Assembly (NCBI GenBank): GCA_023435225.1
Contig: JAEYRX010000061.1
Location: forward strand, 1 to 64,000
From: Bacillota bacterium
Lineage (GTDB): Bacteria; Bacillota; UBA4882; UBA8346
DNA length: 64,000 nt
Direction of reading: 5' to 3'
Positions 25,539 through 34,997 of this stretch are shown here, in pieces. A program made the position numbers and the translations under genes. Position 1 is the first letter of the stretch, and each line of letters opens with the position of its first letter. A model generated the notes under the pieces. It worked only from the letters and a program-made list of their open reading frames with translations. It ran no database searches and was not told the origin of the DNA.

Positions 25539-26582
25539 ATGCGTTTGATTTCTGTTGATGAGTTAAAGCCCGGAATGAAACTAGCCAGGGCGATATTCCG
25601 GGAGGATGATGGCGGAGTATTACTCAGGCCTAATATTGAATTAAAAGCTTCTTATATAGAGCGAATAAAAGATTTAAAGTATAATAACATCTATATTGTT
25701 GACCCCGATCTTCCTCCAGAGGAAGTTATTACTGATTTTATCAATGAAGAAACCCGCTTTCAGGCCAGAGGATTGTTAAAAAAGACCGCTGATCAAGTAT
25801 TGAGAGATGAAGCTGTTAATACGATTAAGTTAAAAAATTTGGTTAAGGAATTTGTAAATCAGATATTCAGTAATATCAATATTATTTATAATTCCGCCGA
25901 TATACGTTCTTATGAAAACTATATCTATTCACATTCGGTAAATGTTTGTATTATTTCCTTAATGATCGGATTGGATATGGGATTTAACCGTACCGAGATG
26001 GAAAATTTGGGAATAGGCGCCTTGCTCCATGATATTGGTAGAATTTTTATCGATCCTAAACCATTGGACCAATCGGGACAGCTTGAACTGCGGGAATATG
26101 ACCAAATAAAAAAACATACCCGTTTAGGTTATGAGATATTAAAAAAGAAATTTGAAGTCAATTTTTTATCAGCTCATGTTGCCTTACAACACCATGAAAG
26201 AGAAGATGGTTCCGGTTACCCCAGAGGTTTATCAGGGAAAAGGATACACAGGTTTGCCAAGATAGTGGCGGTAGCTGATGCTTACGATGCCATGACTTCG
26301 CAACGGATTAGGGGAATACCTTCCCACCAGGCTATTCAAGTAATTAAGTCCGAAGCTGACACTAAATATGACAAGCATGTAGTGGATAGTTTTATAAAAG
26401 TGGTAGCGCCCTATCTTTTGGGTACGGTTTTACAATTGAGAAATGGAGATACGGTATTGGTAATCCGGGTTACCAGGAGTGAGTGCCAAGTAAAATCCTT
26501 AACCGGATCACAAGAAGGGACTGTGTTCAACCTTTTTTCCAATCCTGATTTAAAGGTAGAGAGAGTTCTAAATTTCGTATAA
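25539..26582 (+). CDS. HD-GYP domain phosphodiesterase
   Basis: 347 aa. N-terminal part of about 110 residues (SVDELKPGMKLARAIF) is common in clostridial HD-GYP proteins. HD-GYP core: HSVNVCIISLMIG, ALLHDIGRIFID, HTRLGYEIL, HHEREDGSGYPRGLSG, AVADAYDAMTS. Such enzymes degrade cyclic di-GMP to GMP or pGpG; all metal ligands appear intact. The C-terminal 70 residues resemble a small beta domain. Single-gene unit with GGAGG site. Confidence 0.9.
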   Translation: MRLISVDELKPGMKLARAIFREDDGGVLLRPNIELKASYIERIKDLKYNNIYIVDPDLPPEEVITDFINEETRFQARGLLKKTADQVLRDEAVNTIKLKNLVKEFVNQIFSNINIIYNSADIRSYENYIYSHSVNVCIISLMIGLDMGFNRTEMENLGIGALLHDIGRIFIDPKPLDQSGQLELREYDQIKKHTRLGYEILKKKFEVNFLSAHVALQHHEREDGSGYPRGLSGKRIHRFAKIVAVADAYDAMTSQRIRGIPSHQAIQVIKSEADTKYDKHVVDSFIKVVAPYLLGTVLQLRNGDTVLVIRVTRSECQVKSLTGSQEGTVFNLFSNPDLKVERVLNFV

Positions 26583-26664
26583 TTTTTAGTAAATTTATTC
26601 GGGAATAGTTTTTTTGATCAATATTTTTCTCTTTAAAATTAAAAAGGAAAGTATTTAAAGAATA

Positions 26665-26704
26665 TTAATCACCAACCAAGGATATTTTAAATACTGGTGA
26701 TTAA
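26665..26704 (+). promoter_or_regulatory. Hairpin that buries the ribosome site of the following lipoprotein gene
   Basis: TTAATCACCA (26665-26674) and TGGTGATTAA (26695-26704) form a perfect 10-bp stem. The right arm contains GGTGAT, the only ribosome site in front of the ATG at 26708. Translation could be structure-controlled. Confidence 0.5.
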
Positions 26705-26707
26705 CGA

Positions 26708-27733
26708 ATGAGAAAATTACGATATTTACACTTACCCTTTATTCTGTTATTAAGCTTAGCGGGATGTCAGTTTGAAAATTTATTTCCTCAACCACGGCAA
26801 CCAATTCCGGAAAAAACGAGTAATTTAAGTGATGCCAAGGGTATGGTGGAGAAATTTATGCAGGCTAGGCTGGAAGGCGAAAATGATCAGGGTTTAAAAC
26901 AGTATCTTACAGCCAATGCCTGGAATGAATACACCAAAAAAGGTAGCTTAAAACTTAAGGGCACATCCAATCCTCATTTTACCGGATATAATATCAAAAA
27001 AAGCTCGGTTCAAGCCAATAATCGTTTTCTTTATGAAGTTAATCTGCAATCGGCTTATTACGGCCAACCCTATGCTGACAACAGTACTGAAGGAATTGTG
27101 GTACAGTTTAACGGAGGCCAATATTTGGTGGCGGGAGCAGAACTAATTAATAGAATTACCGTGCTGAATCTGAATAAAACCTTAAAATTAAAATCTACCG
27201 ATAAAACCGAACAGTTGTTGAAGATTACCCAATTACCAAATGAATTTTCTCCACAGGGGGCCTCCACCGAAACTCGTTTTGGTTTCGGTAAAGATGATTT
27301 TGGAATTTTAGCAATCAGTTCCGATAATAAAAAAGTAGCTTTTGGAACTCGGGGAATTCATAGTGGTTTGGGTTGGTTGGATATAACCAATACAAGACAA
27401 TCAAAGCTGAATTTACTGGATCTTTTATTCGAATCGAATATTAATGTTCTTGTATTTTCTGTGGATGGGCATTATTTGGCTGTTGAATACAATGGTCCGA
27501 CCGGAAATAAGGGAGTCCGGGTTTATGACACCGAGCGGAATAAATTGATGGACTTCGGGATCAATAATAGTTTTCCTCCGGATAAATATTCTTTGTCTTT
27601 AAAGTATTGGGATTATTCTAATTTAAAATTCCAAGTAAGCCCGGGAGAAGGGATTAAAGACGTTGACCAAAATGACCTTGGTAACTGGGAACTAAATACG
27701 CAAACCGGTGAAATAATGAAGCTATTGGAATAA
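26708..27733 (+). CDS. Lipoprotein of unknown function
   Basis: 341 aa. Signal peptide with lipobox LAGC (Cys20). Residues 45-155 resemble a cystatin/NTF2-like fold (VEKFMQARLEGENDQG). Residues 195-340 have short beta repeats (KKVAFGTRGIH, GHYLAVEYNGP), suggestive of propeller blades. No enzyme motif. Probably surface- or outer-membrane-associated in this diderm. The start region lies in a hairpin. Confidence 0.65.
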   Translation: MRKLRYLHLPFILLLSLAGCQFENLFPQPRQPIPEKTSNLSDAKGMVEKFMQARLEGENDQGLKQYLTANAWNEYTKKGSLKLKGTSNPHFTGYNIKKSSVQANNRFLYEVNLQSAYYGQPYADNSTEGIVVQFNGGQYLVAGAELINRITVLNLNKTLKLKSTDKTEQLLKITQLPNEFSPQGASTETRFGFGKDDFGILAISSDNKKVAFGTRGIHSGLGWLDITNTRQSKLNLLDLLFESNINVLVFSVDGHYLAVEYNGPTGNKGVRVYDTERNKLMDFGINNSFPPDKYSLSLKYWDYSNLKFQVSPGEGIKDVDQNDLGNWELNTQTGEIMKLLE

Positions 27734-27797
27734 AAAAATCCGTTAAAAATATTAAATGCTTATCTTAAACTTTAAATTCAGATGATTTTTCATGATG

Positions 27798-27833
27798 AGG
27801 GGGGTGAAGTACGTTTAAAATCCCCCTTTTTAT
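27798..27833 (+). terminator. Intrinsic terminator after lipoprotein gene
   Basis: AGGGGGGT and ATCCCCCT pair around about 15 bases; followed by TTTTTA. Confidence 0.75.
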
Positions 27834-27985
27834 TGTATATTACATTACATGATTTTTAAGGACAATGAAATATAAAATCGGAACCAAGATATTCAGGATA
27901 TTTAATTGCAGGATTTTAGAATAAATTGTCAAATAAGTTTAGTTAACCACACCAACAATCTGTTGGTTGTTTGGAGGGAAGTTAT

Positions 27986-29149
27986 GTGGTCAAAGAAATC
28001 TGTGATGTTCTGATACTATCCGCCAGTTATGGCGGAGGTCATAACCAAGTAGCAAGAGCTTTGACTTCAGCTTTGCAATTACAATCTCCCGGCCTTAAAA
28101 TAATTACCGTCGATTACTGTGACCTGATTTTTCCGTTGCTGAACCGGCTTACTCATTTTGGATACAGTCAGAGCATCCGGCATTTTCCGGTAGGTTATGC
28201 ATTGTATTATCAAGCAACCGGTAACATTTCTTCCGATTCTTTCTGGCAAAAGCGGCTCAACCGGATGGGTTATTCGGAGTTAACCATGTTGGTTAACAAC
28301 TTACTACCCCGGATAATTATTTCTACCTTTCCTTTACCGGCCGGAGTGTTATCGGAGATGAAAGAGGCCGGTAACTTAAATGTTCCGGTGATAACGGTTA
28401 TTACCGATATGGCTGTTCATAGTCAATGGATTCATCCCAATACTGATCTGTATATTGTAGGTTCATCGGAAGTTGCAAACGGGTTAGTCAATCGAGGTAT
28501 AGATCAATCCAAGGTAATTGTTACCGGTATTCCAATAATGTCGGAATTTAATATTCAGCTTGATAGGAAAAATCTGAAAAGGGAGTTTGGTTTCCGCCCT
28601 GAAGATAAGGTTATTTTAATAATGGGAGGAAGTGTGGGGATTTTTCGCACTACAAAGTTTAACCGAATTTTACATTATCTTCCTTCTGGTGTTAAAGCTT
28701 TAATGCTAACCGGTTTTAATCATGATTTATATGAAAAACTTTTACCTTTGACAACTAAATTTCCTAACTTCCATGTTCGGGAGTTTTATCAGAACATGCC
28801 GGGATTAATGGAGATTACGGACGTATTAGTAACTAAGGCGGGCGGAATTACTATCTCCGAAGCCTTGGCTAAAGGGTTACCGATGGTAATTTATAAACCA
28901 ACTCCGGGGCAGGAAGAGGCTAACGCCAATTTTTTATGGAGACACCGGGCGGCTATTATTGCTAAAAGTGAACATCGGTTACGAACCGCAGTACAGCGTA
29001 TGATTACTGATGAACAATTTCGGCTACGGTTTCAGAAAAATAGTTTGAAACTTGGGAAACCTGATTCCGCAGAAGCGGCTGCTAAAAAAGTATTGGAAAT
29101 GTTAATTCCAACAACCAAAGATTCAACTTTTAGCAAAATTGCACAATAG
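27986..29149 (+). CDS. Diacylglycerol glycosyltransferase, MGDG-synthase/UgtP type
   Basis: 387 aa GT28-like enzyme. N-terminal LSASYGGGHNQVARAL is the MGDG-synthase motif; then VITDMAVHSQWI, TGIPIMSEF, and in the C-terminal nucleotide-binding half LIMGGSVGIF and TKAGGITISEALAKGLPMVI. Family members transfer glucose or galactose to diacylglycerol to make membrane glycolipids. The GTG at 27986 follows GGAGGG. First gene of a probable four-gene operon with an MFS carrier, deacetylase and YkoP-like protein. Confidence 0.85.
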   Translation: MVKEICDVLILSASYGGGHNQVARALTSALQLQSPGLKIITVDYCDLIFPLLNRLTHFGYSQSIRHFPVGYALYYQATGNISSDSFWQKRLNRMGYSELTMLVNNLLPRIIISTFPLPAGVLSEMKEAGNLNVPVITVITDMAVHSQWIHPNTDLYIVGSSEVANGLVNRGIDQSKVIVTGIPIMSEFNIQLDRKNLKREFGFRPEDKVILIMGGSVGIFRTTKFNRILHYLPSGVKALMLTGFNHDLYEKLLPLTTKFPNFHVREFYQNMPGLMEITDVLVTKAGGITISEALAKGLPMVIYKPTPGQEEANANFLWRHRAAIIAKSEHRLRTAVQRMITDEQFRLRFQKNSLKLGKPDSAEAAAKKVLEMLIPTTKDSTFSKIAQ

Positions 29150-29199
29150 AAATATCATTGGCTTTTTTATTTATATCTTCAAGAACTGAGGGGGATTCT

Positions 29200-30495
29200 G
29201 TGTCCGAAAAAAAAGAGGGTCTTTTTAAACATCCGGTGGTGTTGGCTTTTTTAGCTATTATTGCTTCTATTGAGTTTATCCGGATGTCTTTATTTTTAAC
29301 TTTTTTGCCTAGTTTTTTATCCAGTCTGCATTACAAAACGGATGTTATTGGTTTGGTTATGTTTGCAAATCTTATCGCAGATAACGTATCAAAAAGTGCG
29401 GCTGGATGGTTGGTTGACCATAAAGGACCTTGGCCGATTTTATTTGCCGGAAGTATTGCTGCAGCTATTGGAATCTTTATTATTATGGAACTACATTCAA
29501 GTATCCTATTTCTTATCTTAGCCGCTGTATTGATAGGTATCGGAGTTGCGCCGACTTGGCCGGGGGCAATTTCCGGTTCGATTCAAACCGTAGGTGAAGA
29601 GAAAAGGGCAACTATTATTAGTGTGATATCGGTTGTGTGGCTTACCGGCGGTGGGATGGGCCCTGTTTTAATGGGTTTTTTAATTGATACGCGTCTCAGG
29701 CAATTTTTAAACAAGATACATTTACCGGTACTCAATGCTTATAAAACCGGTTTTACAATTTTAATTATTATCGCTTTTATGGCAATATTGATTACTATTT
29801 TAGGCTGGCTAAGTTGGAATCGAGTTGCTCATATCAAGCAAGTAATTTCCGAGCGTAATTCACAATCGATATGGGAACGTTTAAAAGCTGTATTTTTAAG
29901 GTTATGGAAGGTTAAAGGTTTAATACCGGGGATGTTTTTTCAGACCTTATCTTTAGGAATGTTGCTCCCTAATTTATTACCGTATGCAACAAGTAAAATG
30001 GGTCTTACAGAGGCTCAATACAGTATTTTATTGTTAATCGGGGGATTAGTGGTTATTAGTTTTATGATCCCGGTAGGGCACTTGGCGGATCGCTGGGGGC
30101 CTCGCCGGTTTTTGGTCAGTGGCTTTATTTTAGCATCTGTCGGATTGTTTGTTATGGTTAGCTTTGGGAACATTCATAATATTTGGTGGATTGTTGGATT
30201 TGTTGGTTTATCATACGCATTGATTCAGCCTGCTTGGAATGCATTGTTGGCTGGGGCAATCCCTCCGTCACAACGGGGAGTATTGATGGGTTTGTTTATG
30301 TCCGTTGAAGGTTTGGGTTTTGCAGTTGGGCCTTTAGTTGGTGGTTTTTTGGGGACACTTAGCAGTAGGGAACTTGGCTTTCTAGGCGGTTCCGGTATGG
30401 TGGCGCCGTTCTATGTCAGTAGTGTTTGCTTAGCTATTATGGCTGTTGTGTATATGGTTTACCCTTTTCATCAATATCAGATTGAAGGAAGTTAA
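29200..30495 (+). CDS. MFS transporter, next to glycolipid glycosyltransferase
   Basis: 431 aa, twelve hydrophobic segments. The MFS loop motif AGWLVDHKGPWP sits after TM2 and a second GHLADRWGPRRFLV in the C-terminal half. The GTG at 29200 follows GAGGGGG; the earlier frame is not supported. In Staphylococcus a UgtP-type enzyme is paired with the MFS glycolipid flippase LtaA, so a flippase role is possible here. This is inference from context only. Confidence 0.8.
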   Translation: MSEKKEGLFKHPVVLAFLAIIASIEFIRMSLFLTFLPSFLSSLHYKTDVIGLVMFANLIADNVSKSAAGWLVDHKGPWPILFAGSIAAAIGIFIIMELHSSILFLILAAVLIGIGVAPTWPGAISGSIQTVGEEKRATIISVISVVWLTGGGMGPVLMGFLIDTRLRQFLNKIHLPVLNAYKTGFTILIIIAFMAILITILGWLSWNRVAHIKQVISERNSQSIWERLKAVFLRLWKVKGLIPGMFFQTLSLGMLLPNLLPYATSKMGLTEAQYSILLLIGGLVVISFMIPVGHLADRWGPRRFLVSGFILASVGLFVMVSFGNIHNIWWIVGFVGLSYALIQPAWNALLAGAIPPSQRGVLMGLFMSVEGLGFAVGPLVGGFLGTLSSRELGFLGGSGMVAPFYVSSVCLAIMAVVYMVYPFHQYQIEGS

Positions 30496-30497
30496 AA

Positions 30498-31205
30498 ATG
30501 CCGGCTTTGCTAATAGTTTTTTCTTTATTTATAATGATCTGGGCTTTAATATATCCGGTAGTTGATTATTGGAACCGTTTTTTATCCGTCACAACTTTGC
30601 GGAAAGGTTCATGCGCAAAACGGGAAATAGCGCTGACTTTTGATGATGGACCCAATCCTATGATTACTCCGGAAGTTTTAAAAATTTTGGCTGATTACAA
30701 AATCCCGGCCTGTTTTTTTTTAGTAGGGCATCGCTCTGAAAAATATCCGGAATTAACCAAACAGATACTTAAAAGCGGTCATGAGATCGGAGTTCATACT
30801 TATTATCATCAACATGCCTATTTAATGTTTTGGCGGCGTAGTTTGGAAACTTTAAGAAAAGGCCGTCAAATACTTGAAGAAATAGCTAAAGAAAAAATTA
30901 TTTGGTTCCGGCCGCCTTGGGGCGCTCTCAATTTATTTCAGTTTTTATTATATAAAAGAATGGGTTTAAAGATGGTACTATGGTCGGCTAATGCCGCTGA
31001 TTGGGATGTCCGCTCAGCTCCGGCTGTTATATTCGAACGTTTAAAACAGAAGGTTATTCCAGGCGCTATAATTGTGATTCATGATGACGGTGGAGAGCCA
31101 GGGGCGCCGGAAAACATGTTAAAGGCATTGCCGGAGATTATCGATTATTTTCAAAAAAATAACTATCAATTTGTATCCCTTAGTCGGATGGCAGGAGGAG
31201 AATAA
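30498..31205 (+). CDS. Polysaccharide deacetylase (NodB domain)
   Basis: 235 aa. N-terminal membrane anchor (residues 1-20), then the NodB domain: ALTFDDGPNP (catalytic Asp-Asp), GHEIGVHTYYHQH (metal His-x4-His), WFRPPWGA, and VIVIHDDGG. It removes N-acetyl groups from an extracytoplasmic polysaccharide such as peptidoglycan. Overlaps the following gene by one base (TAATG), so the two are translationally coupled. Confidence 0.88.
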   Translation: MPALLIVFSLFIMIWALIYPVVDYWNRFLSVTTLRKGSCAKREIALTFDDGPNPMITPEVLKILADYKIPACFFLVGHRSEKYPELTKQILKSGHEIGVHTYYHQHAYLMFWRRSLETLRKGRQILEEIAKEKIIWFRPPWGALNLFQFLLYKRMGLKMVLWSANAADWDVRSAPAVIFERLKQKVIPGAIIVIHDDGGEPGAPENMLKALPEIIDYFQKNNYQFVSLSRMAGGE

Positions 31206-31780
31206 TGAACGGACTAACTATATTTCAAAAAATAGGTTTGGCGATTGATCAAAGATATATAAAAAAGGCTGGAGCCGAACCAGTTTCAGGCTCAAAATAT
31301 AATGTGTTATTAGTTTGTTTTCATCCTTACCATGGGCAAACTTCCTTAAAATTAGCGGGTGAGGTAGTAATTAATCCAGCCGATCAGGTAGGTGAGTTGC
31401 ATTTCTCCAATTATCGGGTGGCAGAGCTAGGTAAGGAAAAATCAAGCCGGACTATGGAATGGCGTTTATTGGAGATTTTAAAGGAAGAATTTGCGGCTTT
31501 AGCAAAAGCTTGTTCCAGCGGAGAAATTGCTCCGGAAATGAAGGCCTTTTATGGGGTTAATGTTTTGGTCGCGGGAGCTAAAAGATTAGGGTTCACTTTG
31601 GTCCCAATCCCGAAGGGTTGGAATAGATGGTGGTTAGGATTTTGGGAAACAATCTTAAGAATAGTTTTTTATTCTTATAAGACTAAGAAAAAGACCTCGT
31701 TTCAGAAGACCAAAGACCCTTTTGAGGTTTGGATAACCAGGGAAGAATTGCTAAAAAGGTATTTGCCAAAAGATAAATAA
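31205..31780 (+). CDS. YkoP-like protein
   Basis: 191 aa. No signal peptide; a possible amphipathic or hydrophobic segment around WWLGFWETILRIVFY. Resembles YkoP-type domains that in other Firmicutes occur fused to, or beside, polysaccharide deacetylases. The start codon overlaps the deacetylase stop, supporting a joint role. Function unknown. Confidence 0.6.
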   Translation: MNGLTIFQKIGLAIDQRYIKKAGAEPVSGSKYNVLLVCFHPYHGQTSLKLAGEVVINPADQVGELHFSNYRVAELGKEKSSRTMEWRLLEILKEEFAALAKACSSGEIAPEMKAFYGVNVLVAGAKRLGFTLVPIPKGWNRWWLGFWETILRIVFYSYKTKKKTSFQKTKDPFEVWITREELLKRYLPKDK

Positions 31781-31792
31781 TTTAATTAAGGT

Positions 31793-31906
31793 GAGGGATT
31801 TTCATAATTAAAATTTAACATTCGGATACAATATATTGATAGTCATATCCAGGTTTCTCGCTATAAATTGTATCCGAAACAAAATAAAAGTAATTATGAA
31901 ACTCCC
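31793..31906. repeat. Family B palindromic element, copy 6 (about 114 bp)
   Basis: GAGGGATTTTCATAATTA opposed by TAATTATGAAACTCCC; core CGGATACAATATATTGATAG opposed by CTATAAATTGTATCCG. The best-preserved copy; fills the gap between the YkoP-like and PfkB genes. Confidence 0.8.
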
Positions 31907-31919
31907 ATAGGTTACAAAA

Positions 31920-32828
31920 ATGGAAAAAACGATTATAGTTCCGGAAATTTATTTATATGGAATGACTGTTTATTCAACTATTCATTTGCTGAATGGTCCT
32001 TATCCCGAAGCCGATAGTTATGCCGAAATAAAGGAATCTCACCAAATTCCCGGCGGTGAGACCGGTAATTCCGCTATTGTTTTGGCTAAGTTGGGATATC
32101 GGGTAAAAATCGACGGCCCATTTTTAGGAAGCAAAACTAAAGATGGGATCCATAGTTTTTTTGAAAAGATTGGAGTTGACTGTTCAGCTTTAAATTATGA
32201 CTCAAGCTTTGATGGCGTTCAGGATATGGTATTAATTGACGGCTCATCCCGGACGGTCTTTGGAAAATTTCAACATTTTTTCAACAGTGAAAAAAGGTGG
32301 AATAAGCCTGACCAATCAGCTATTAAAGCGGCCGGAATCGTTTCGTTGGATCCTTTCTTTGGGCGGGAATCGGAAGAGGTTGCCCGCTTTTGTGCAGCAA
32401 TTAAAAAGAAATATGTAACAATTGATACGCCGCCGGAAGGCGATATCCACCGGAATGCAGCAGCAACAGTGATATCCAATGAATTTATCCGGAATGAGTA
32501 TCCCGATATAAATCCGACCGATTTATTAAAAAAGTATACCGAATATTCGGAGGGACTGGTCATATTTACTTTTGGATCCAGAGAAATTTTATTTAGCCGC
32601 AAAGGACAGCCGATTAGAAGATTCTCGCCTTATCAAGTGGCGGTAAAAAGCACTCTCGGGGCCGGTGATACTTTTCGGGCCGGAGTTGTTTACGGTATAT
32701 TAAACGGTTGGGAAGACTCCGAGGTAGTAAAATTTGCGGCTGCTACGGCAGCTTCGGTTTGTGCTCGTTTCCCGATGGCTTTGGATCCGCCTGGATTAGA
32801 TGAGATTTTAAGTTTGATGAGGAAATAA
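31920..32828 (+). CDS. PfkB-family carbohydrate kinase
   Basis: 302 aa. PfkB signatures: HQIPGGETGNSAIVLAKLG (substrate side) and STLGAGDTFRAGVVYG (catalytic Asp, ATP site). The sugar substrate is not evident. The ribosome site is poor because a family B repeat ends 13 bp upstream. A convergent phosphohexomutase gene follows, separated by a terminator. Confidence 0.85.
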   Translation: MEKTIIVPEIYLYGMTVYSTIHLLNGPYPEADSYAEIKESHQIPGGETGNSAIVLAKLGYRVKIDGPFLGSKTKDGIHSFFEKIGVDCSALNYDSSFDGVQDMVLIDGSSRTVFGKFQHFFNSEKRWNKPDQSAIKAAGIVSLDPFFGRESEEVARFCAAIKKKYVTIDTPPEGDIHRNAAATVISNEFIRNEYPDINPTDLLKKYTEYSEGLVIFTFGSREILFSRKGQPIRRFSPYQVAVKSTLGAGDTFRAGVVYGILNGWEDSEVVKFAAATAASVCARFPMALDPPGLDEILSLMRK

Positions 32829-32834
32829 AATTAT

Positions 32835-32865
32835 AAAAGGCCAAGAAATCAATCCATGGCCTTTT
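32835..32865. terminator. Bidirectional terminator
   Basis: AAAAGGCCA and TGGCCTTTT pair around 13 bases; lies between convergent PfkB and phosphohexomutase genes. Confidence 0.75.
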
Positions 32866-32869
32866 GTAA

Positions 32870-34420
32870 TTATGACAGGGAAGAATGTAAGTATTTATCA
32901 AGTGTTGAAGAATTAAGTGATTGATAGTTATTTAAAAACGGTAATAATTTTGACACGATTATCTTTATTCCCCCTGGTACATTAGATTCTATATTTAGGG
33001 GCATCAAAGGATCGTGTAAGGACATGCGGAGTAAAAACCAGCCGTCACCGTTATTCTGATCAAAAGATACCCGGATGCCTTCATAATTTTCGGGTTCAAT
33101 TGTCGCTCCCGGCATCTCCGTAATATACTCCCGTAAATCCGTCAATACTTTTTCACCATAGGGCCTAAAATCATCAATTTCAATATTAAGTCTGAATTCT
33201 CTGCTTTCAAGGGGTTCTTCCAAAGTTTCGATTAGTGAACCGATAGTTTTATCGCTTTCCAATTTGAGTTTGGCCATTTTTATTAGGATTTTGGCAATCA
33301 TATAAGCGCCATCATCAAGGAAATAGTTTTCCTTTAAAGCTCCATGTCCGGAGGTTTCGATGGCCAGATTGGTTTCAATTTCTTCATTATTAAGACGAAT
33401 AGCCTCGTTTATTACATTTTTATAACCTCGCTTAAACCGGTGGTGGACTCCTCCCAGTTCTTTTTCGATAAAAGTTTTCAAACCGGTTGAAGTGATGGAA
33501 TCGGTTACAATTGTTGATCCGGGGTGTTCTTCTATTACAATGGCAGACATTAAGGCGATTAATCTATTGCGGTTAATCTCTTTTCCGGTATTATCAACAA
33601 CACTGGCTCGATCGACATCAGTATCAAAAATAATTCCTAAATCAGCTTTATACTTAAGTACTGCTTGAGATATGGATTGCATGGCTACCGGATCTTCAGG
33701 GTTTGGAATATGATTTGGGAATGAACCGTCGGGATCAAGAAATTGGCTCCCTTTAGTATCAGCACCGAGCGGTTGGAGAACTTTATCAACAAAAAAACCA
33801 CCGACACCATTACCGGCATCGACAATAACTTTAAAACCAAATAAAGGTTGGAGCCGGTTCCGGGGATGGCATACTTCCTGGCGGATCTGCTCGACCATTA
33901 AATTGGCATAAACTGACATAATATCGATTTCTTCTACATGACCGGGATTTTGGGCATATTGAAAAGCTCCTTTTTCGGCTAGGGAAAGTATTTCAGTTAT
34001 ATCTTGCTTTTCCAGTCCGCCTTGATTAGTAAAGAATTTCATACCATTACGATTAAAAGGTAAGTGACTGGCGGTAATCATTATCGCTCCATCATATTTA
34101 TGGCCGGGAGTAATTGTAGAAATAAACATCGCCGGGGTAGAAGCCAGTCCACAGTCAAAAACACGGCAGCCCATTTGGGTAATCCCCTGGATAATCGCCT
34201 TTTTTAAAGACAGGGCGGATAGCCGGGAGTCATGGCCGACGGAGATGCAAGTTTCTTTAACCGGTTTGTTTTTGGTTTTAATAATCCATGCTACAAAAGC
34301 GGCAGCAATTATTCGAACAACTTCGGGGGTCAGGTTAATCTCGTGATCATCGACTCCCGGTAAGGCAAATCCCCTAATATCGCTGCCATTTTGGAGTTTT
34401 CTCCATTTTTCCGATACCAT
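32870..34420 (-). CDS. Phosphomannomutase/phosphoglucomutase family
   Basis: 516 aa alpha-D-phosphohexomutase. SVGHDSR, active-serine loop ITASHLPFNRNG (Ser near 117), metal loop IIFDTDVDRASVV, sugar-binding ETSGHGALKEN, and the C-terminal phosphate-binding domain (EGIRVSF). Interconverts hexose 1- and 6-phosphates for surface polysaccharide or glycolipid precursors. About 40 residues longer than typical. AGGAGG site. Confidence 0.88.
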   Translation of the reverse strand: MVSEKWRKLQNGSDIRGFALPGVDDHEINLTPEVVRIIAAAFVAWIIKTKNKPVKETCISVGHDSRLSALSLKKAIIQGITQMGCRVFDCGLASTPAMFISTITPGHKYDGAIMITASHLPFNRNGMKFFTNQGGLEKQDITEILSLAEKGAFQYAQNPGHVEEIDIMSVYANLMVEQIRQEVCHPRNRLQPLFGFKVIVDAGNGVGGFFVDKVLQPLGADTKGSQFLDPDGSFPNHIPNPEDPVAMQSISQAVLKYKADLGIIFDTDVDRASVVDNTGKEINRNRLIALMSAIVIEEHPGSTIVTDSITSTGLKTFIEKELGGVHHRFKRGYKNVINEAIRLNNEEIETNLAIETSGHGALKENYFLDDGAYMIAKILIKMAKLKLESDKTIGSLIETLEEPLESREFRLNIEIDDFRPYGEKVLTDLREYITEMPGATIEPENYEGIRVSFDQNNGDGWFLLRMSLHDPLMPLNIESNVPGGIKIIVSKLLPFLNNYQSLNSSTLDKYLHSSLS

Positions 34421-34553
34421 GCTCTTCCTCCTATTTTTTAATAATTATATTTTATAAGAAAAAGCATTGAGTGTTCAATAAAATTAGCGTTAAATTTACA
34501 TTTGCCAATAAAACTTGAAAGAAATATTTTGCTTGATTAACTTTTTATGGTAA

Positions 34554-34919
34554 ACTATTAAAGACGATTTATTATTCCCGGGATATGGTAAAGCTTTATC
34601 GGCCCAAATATTGGGCTTTAATAATCCTTTTCTTAAGGAACTAGCAAATACTCCGTTTCCAGCAGAGATTGATACAACTATAATTGCCGTAAAAGCGGTA
34701 TTCGCTAATAAAAAGGATCCGATTAATAGTTACGCATCCTGGCTGGCAAGCAGGGTCGGGGAGGGTGACTTCATTGTTCCGGTCGAAAGCGCCAAAGTTC
34801 CGGTCAATCATTATCATGAAGTTGCCGAAAAATTTTCTCCCAGAGCAATTCACCGTTTCTTACCGTACAATAAAAATATTCAGCAAATAGTTATTCGAAG
34901 TTTGATAGGGTTAAAATAA
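34554..34919 (+). pseudogene. C-terminal remnant of an alpha/beta hydrolase (lipase/esterase-like)
   Basis: The open frame (34554-34919) has no ATG/GTG start and no ribosome site; TTG 34611 is the only candidate. The product resembles only the end of a lipase: NPFLKELANTPFPAE, then GEGDFIVPVESA (acid residue loop), then a late His (AIHRFLPYN). The nucleophile GxSxG part is absent and not found upstream. Probably a truncated gene; a very short functional protein is the alternative. Confidence 0.55.
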
Positions 34920-34997
34920 ATAGTCTTAAGCACAACTTGGGTTTTCTGCACATATTTTATATTAACTAATGATGAATAGTGCGGAGGGGTTAATGTT

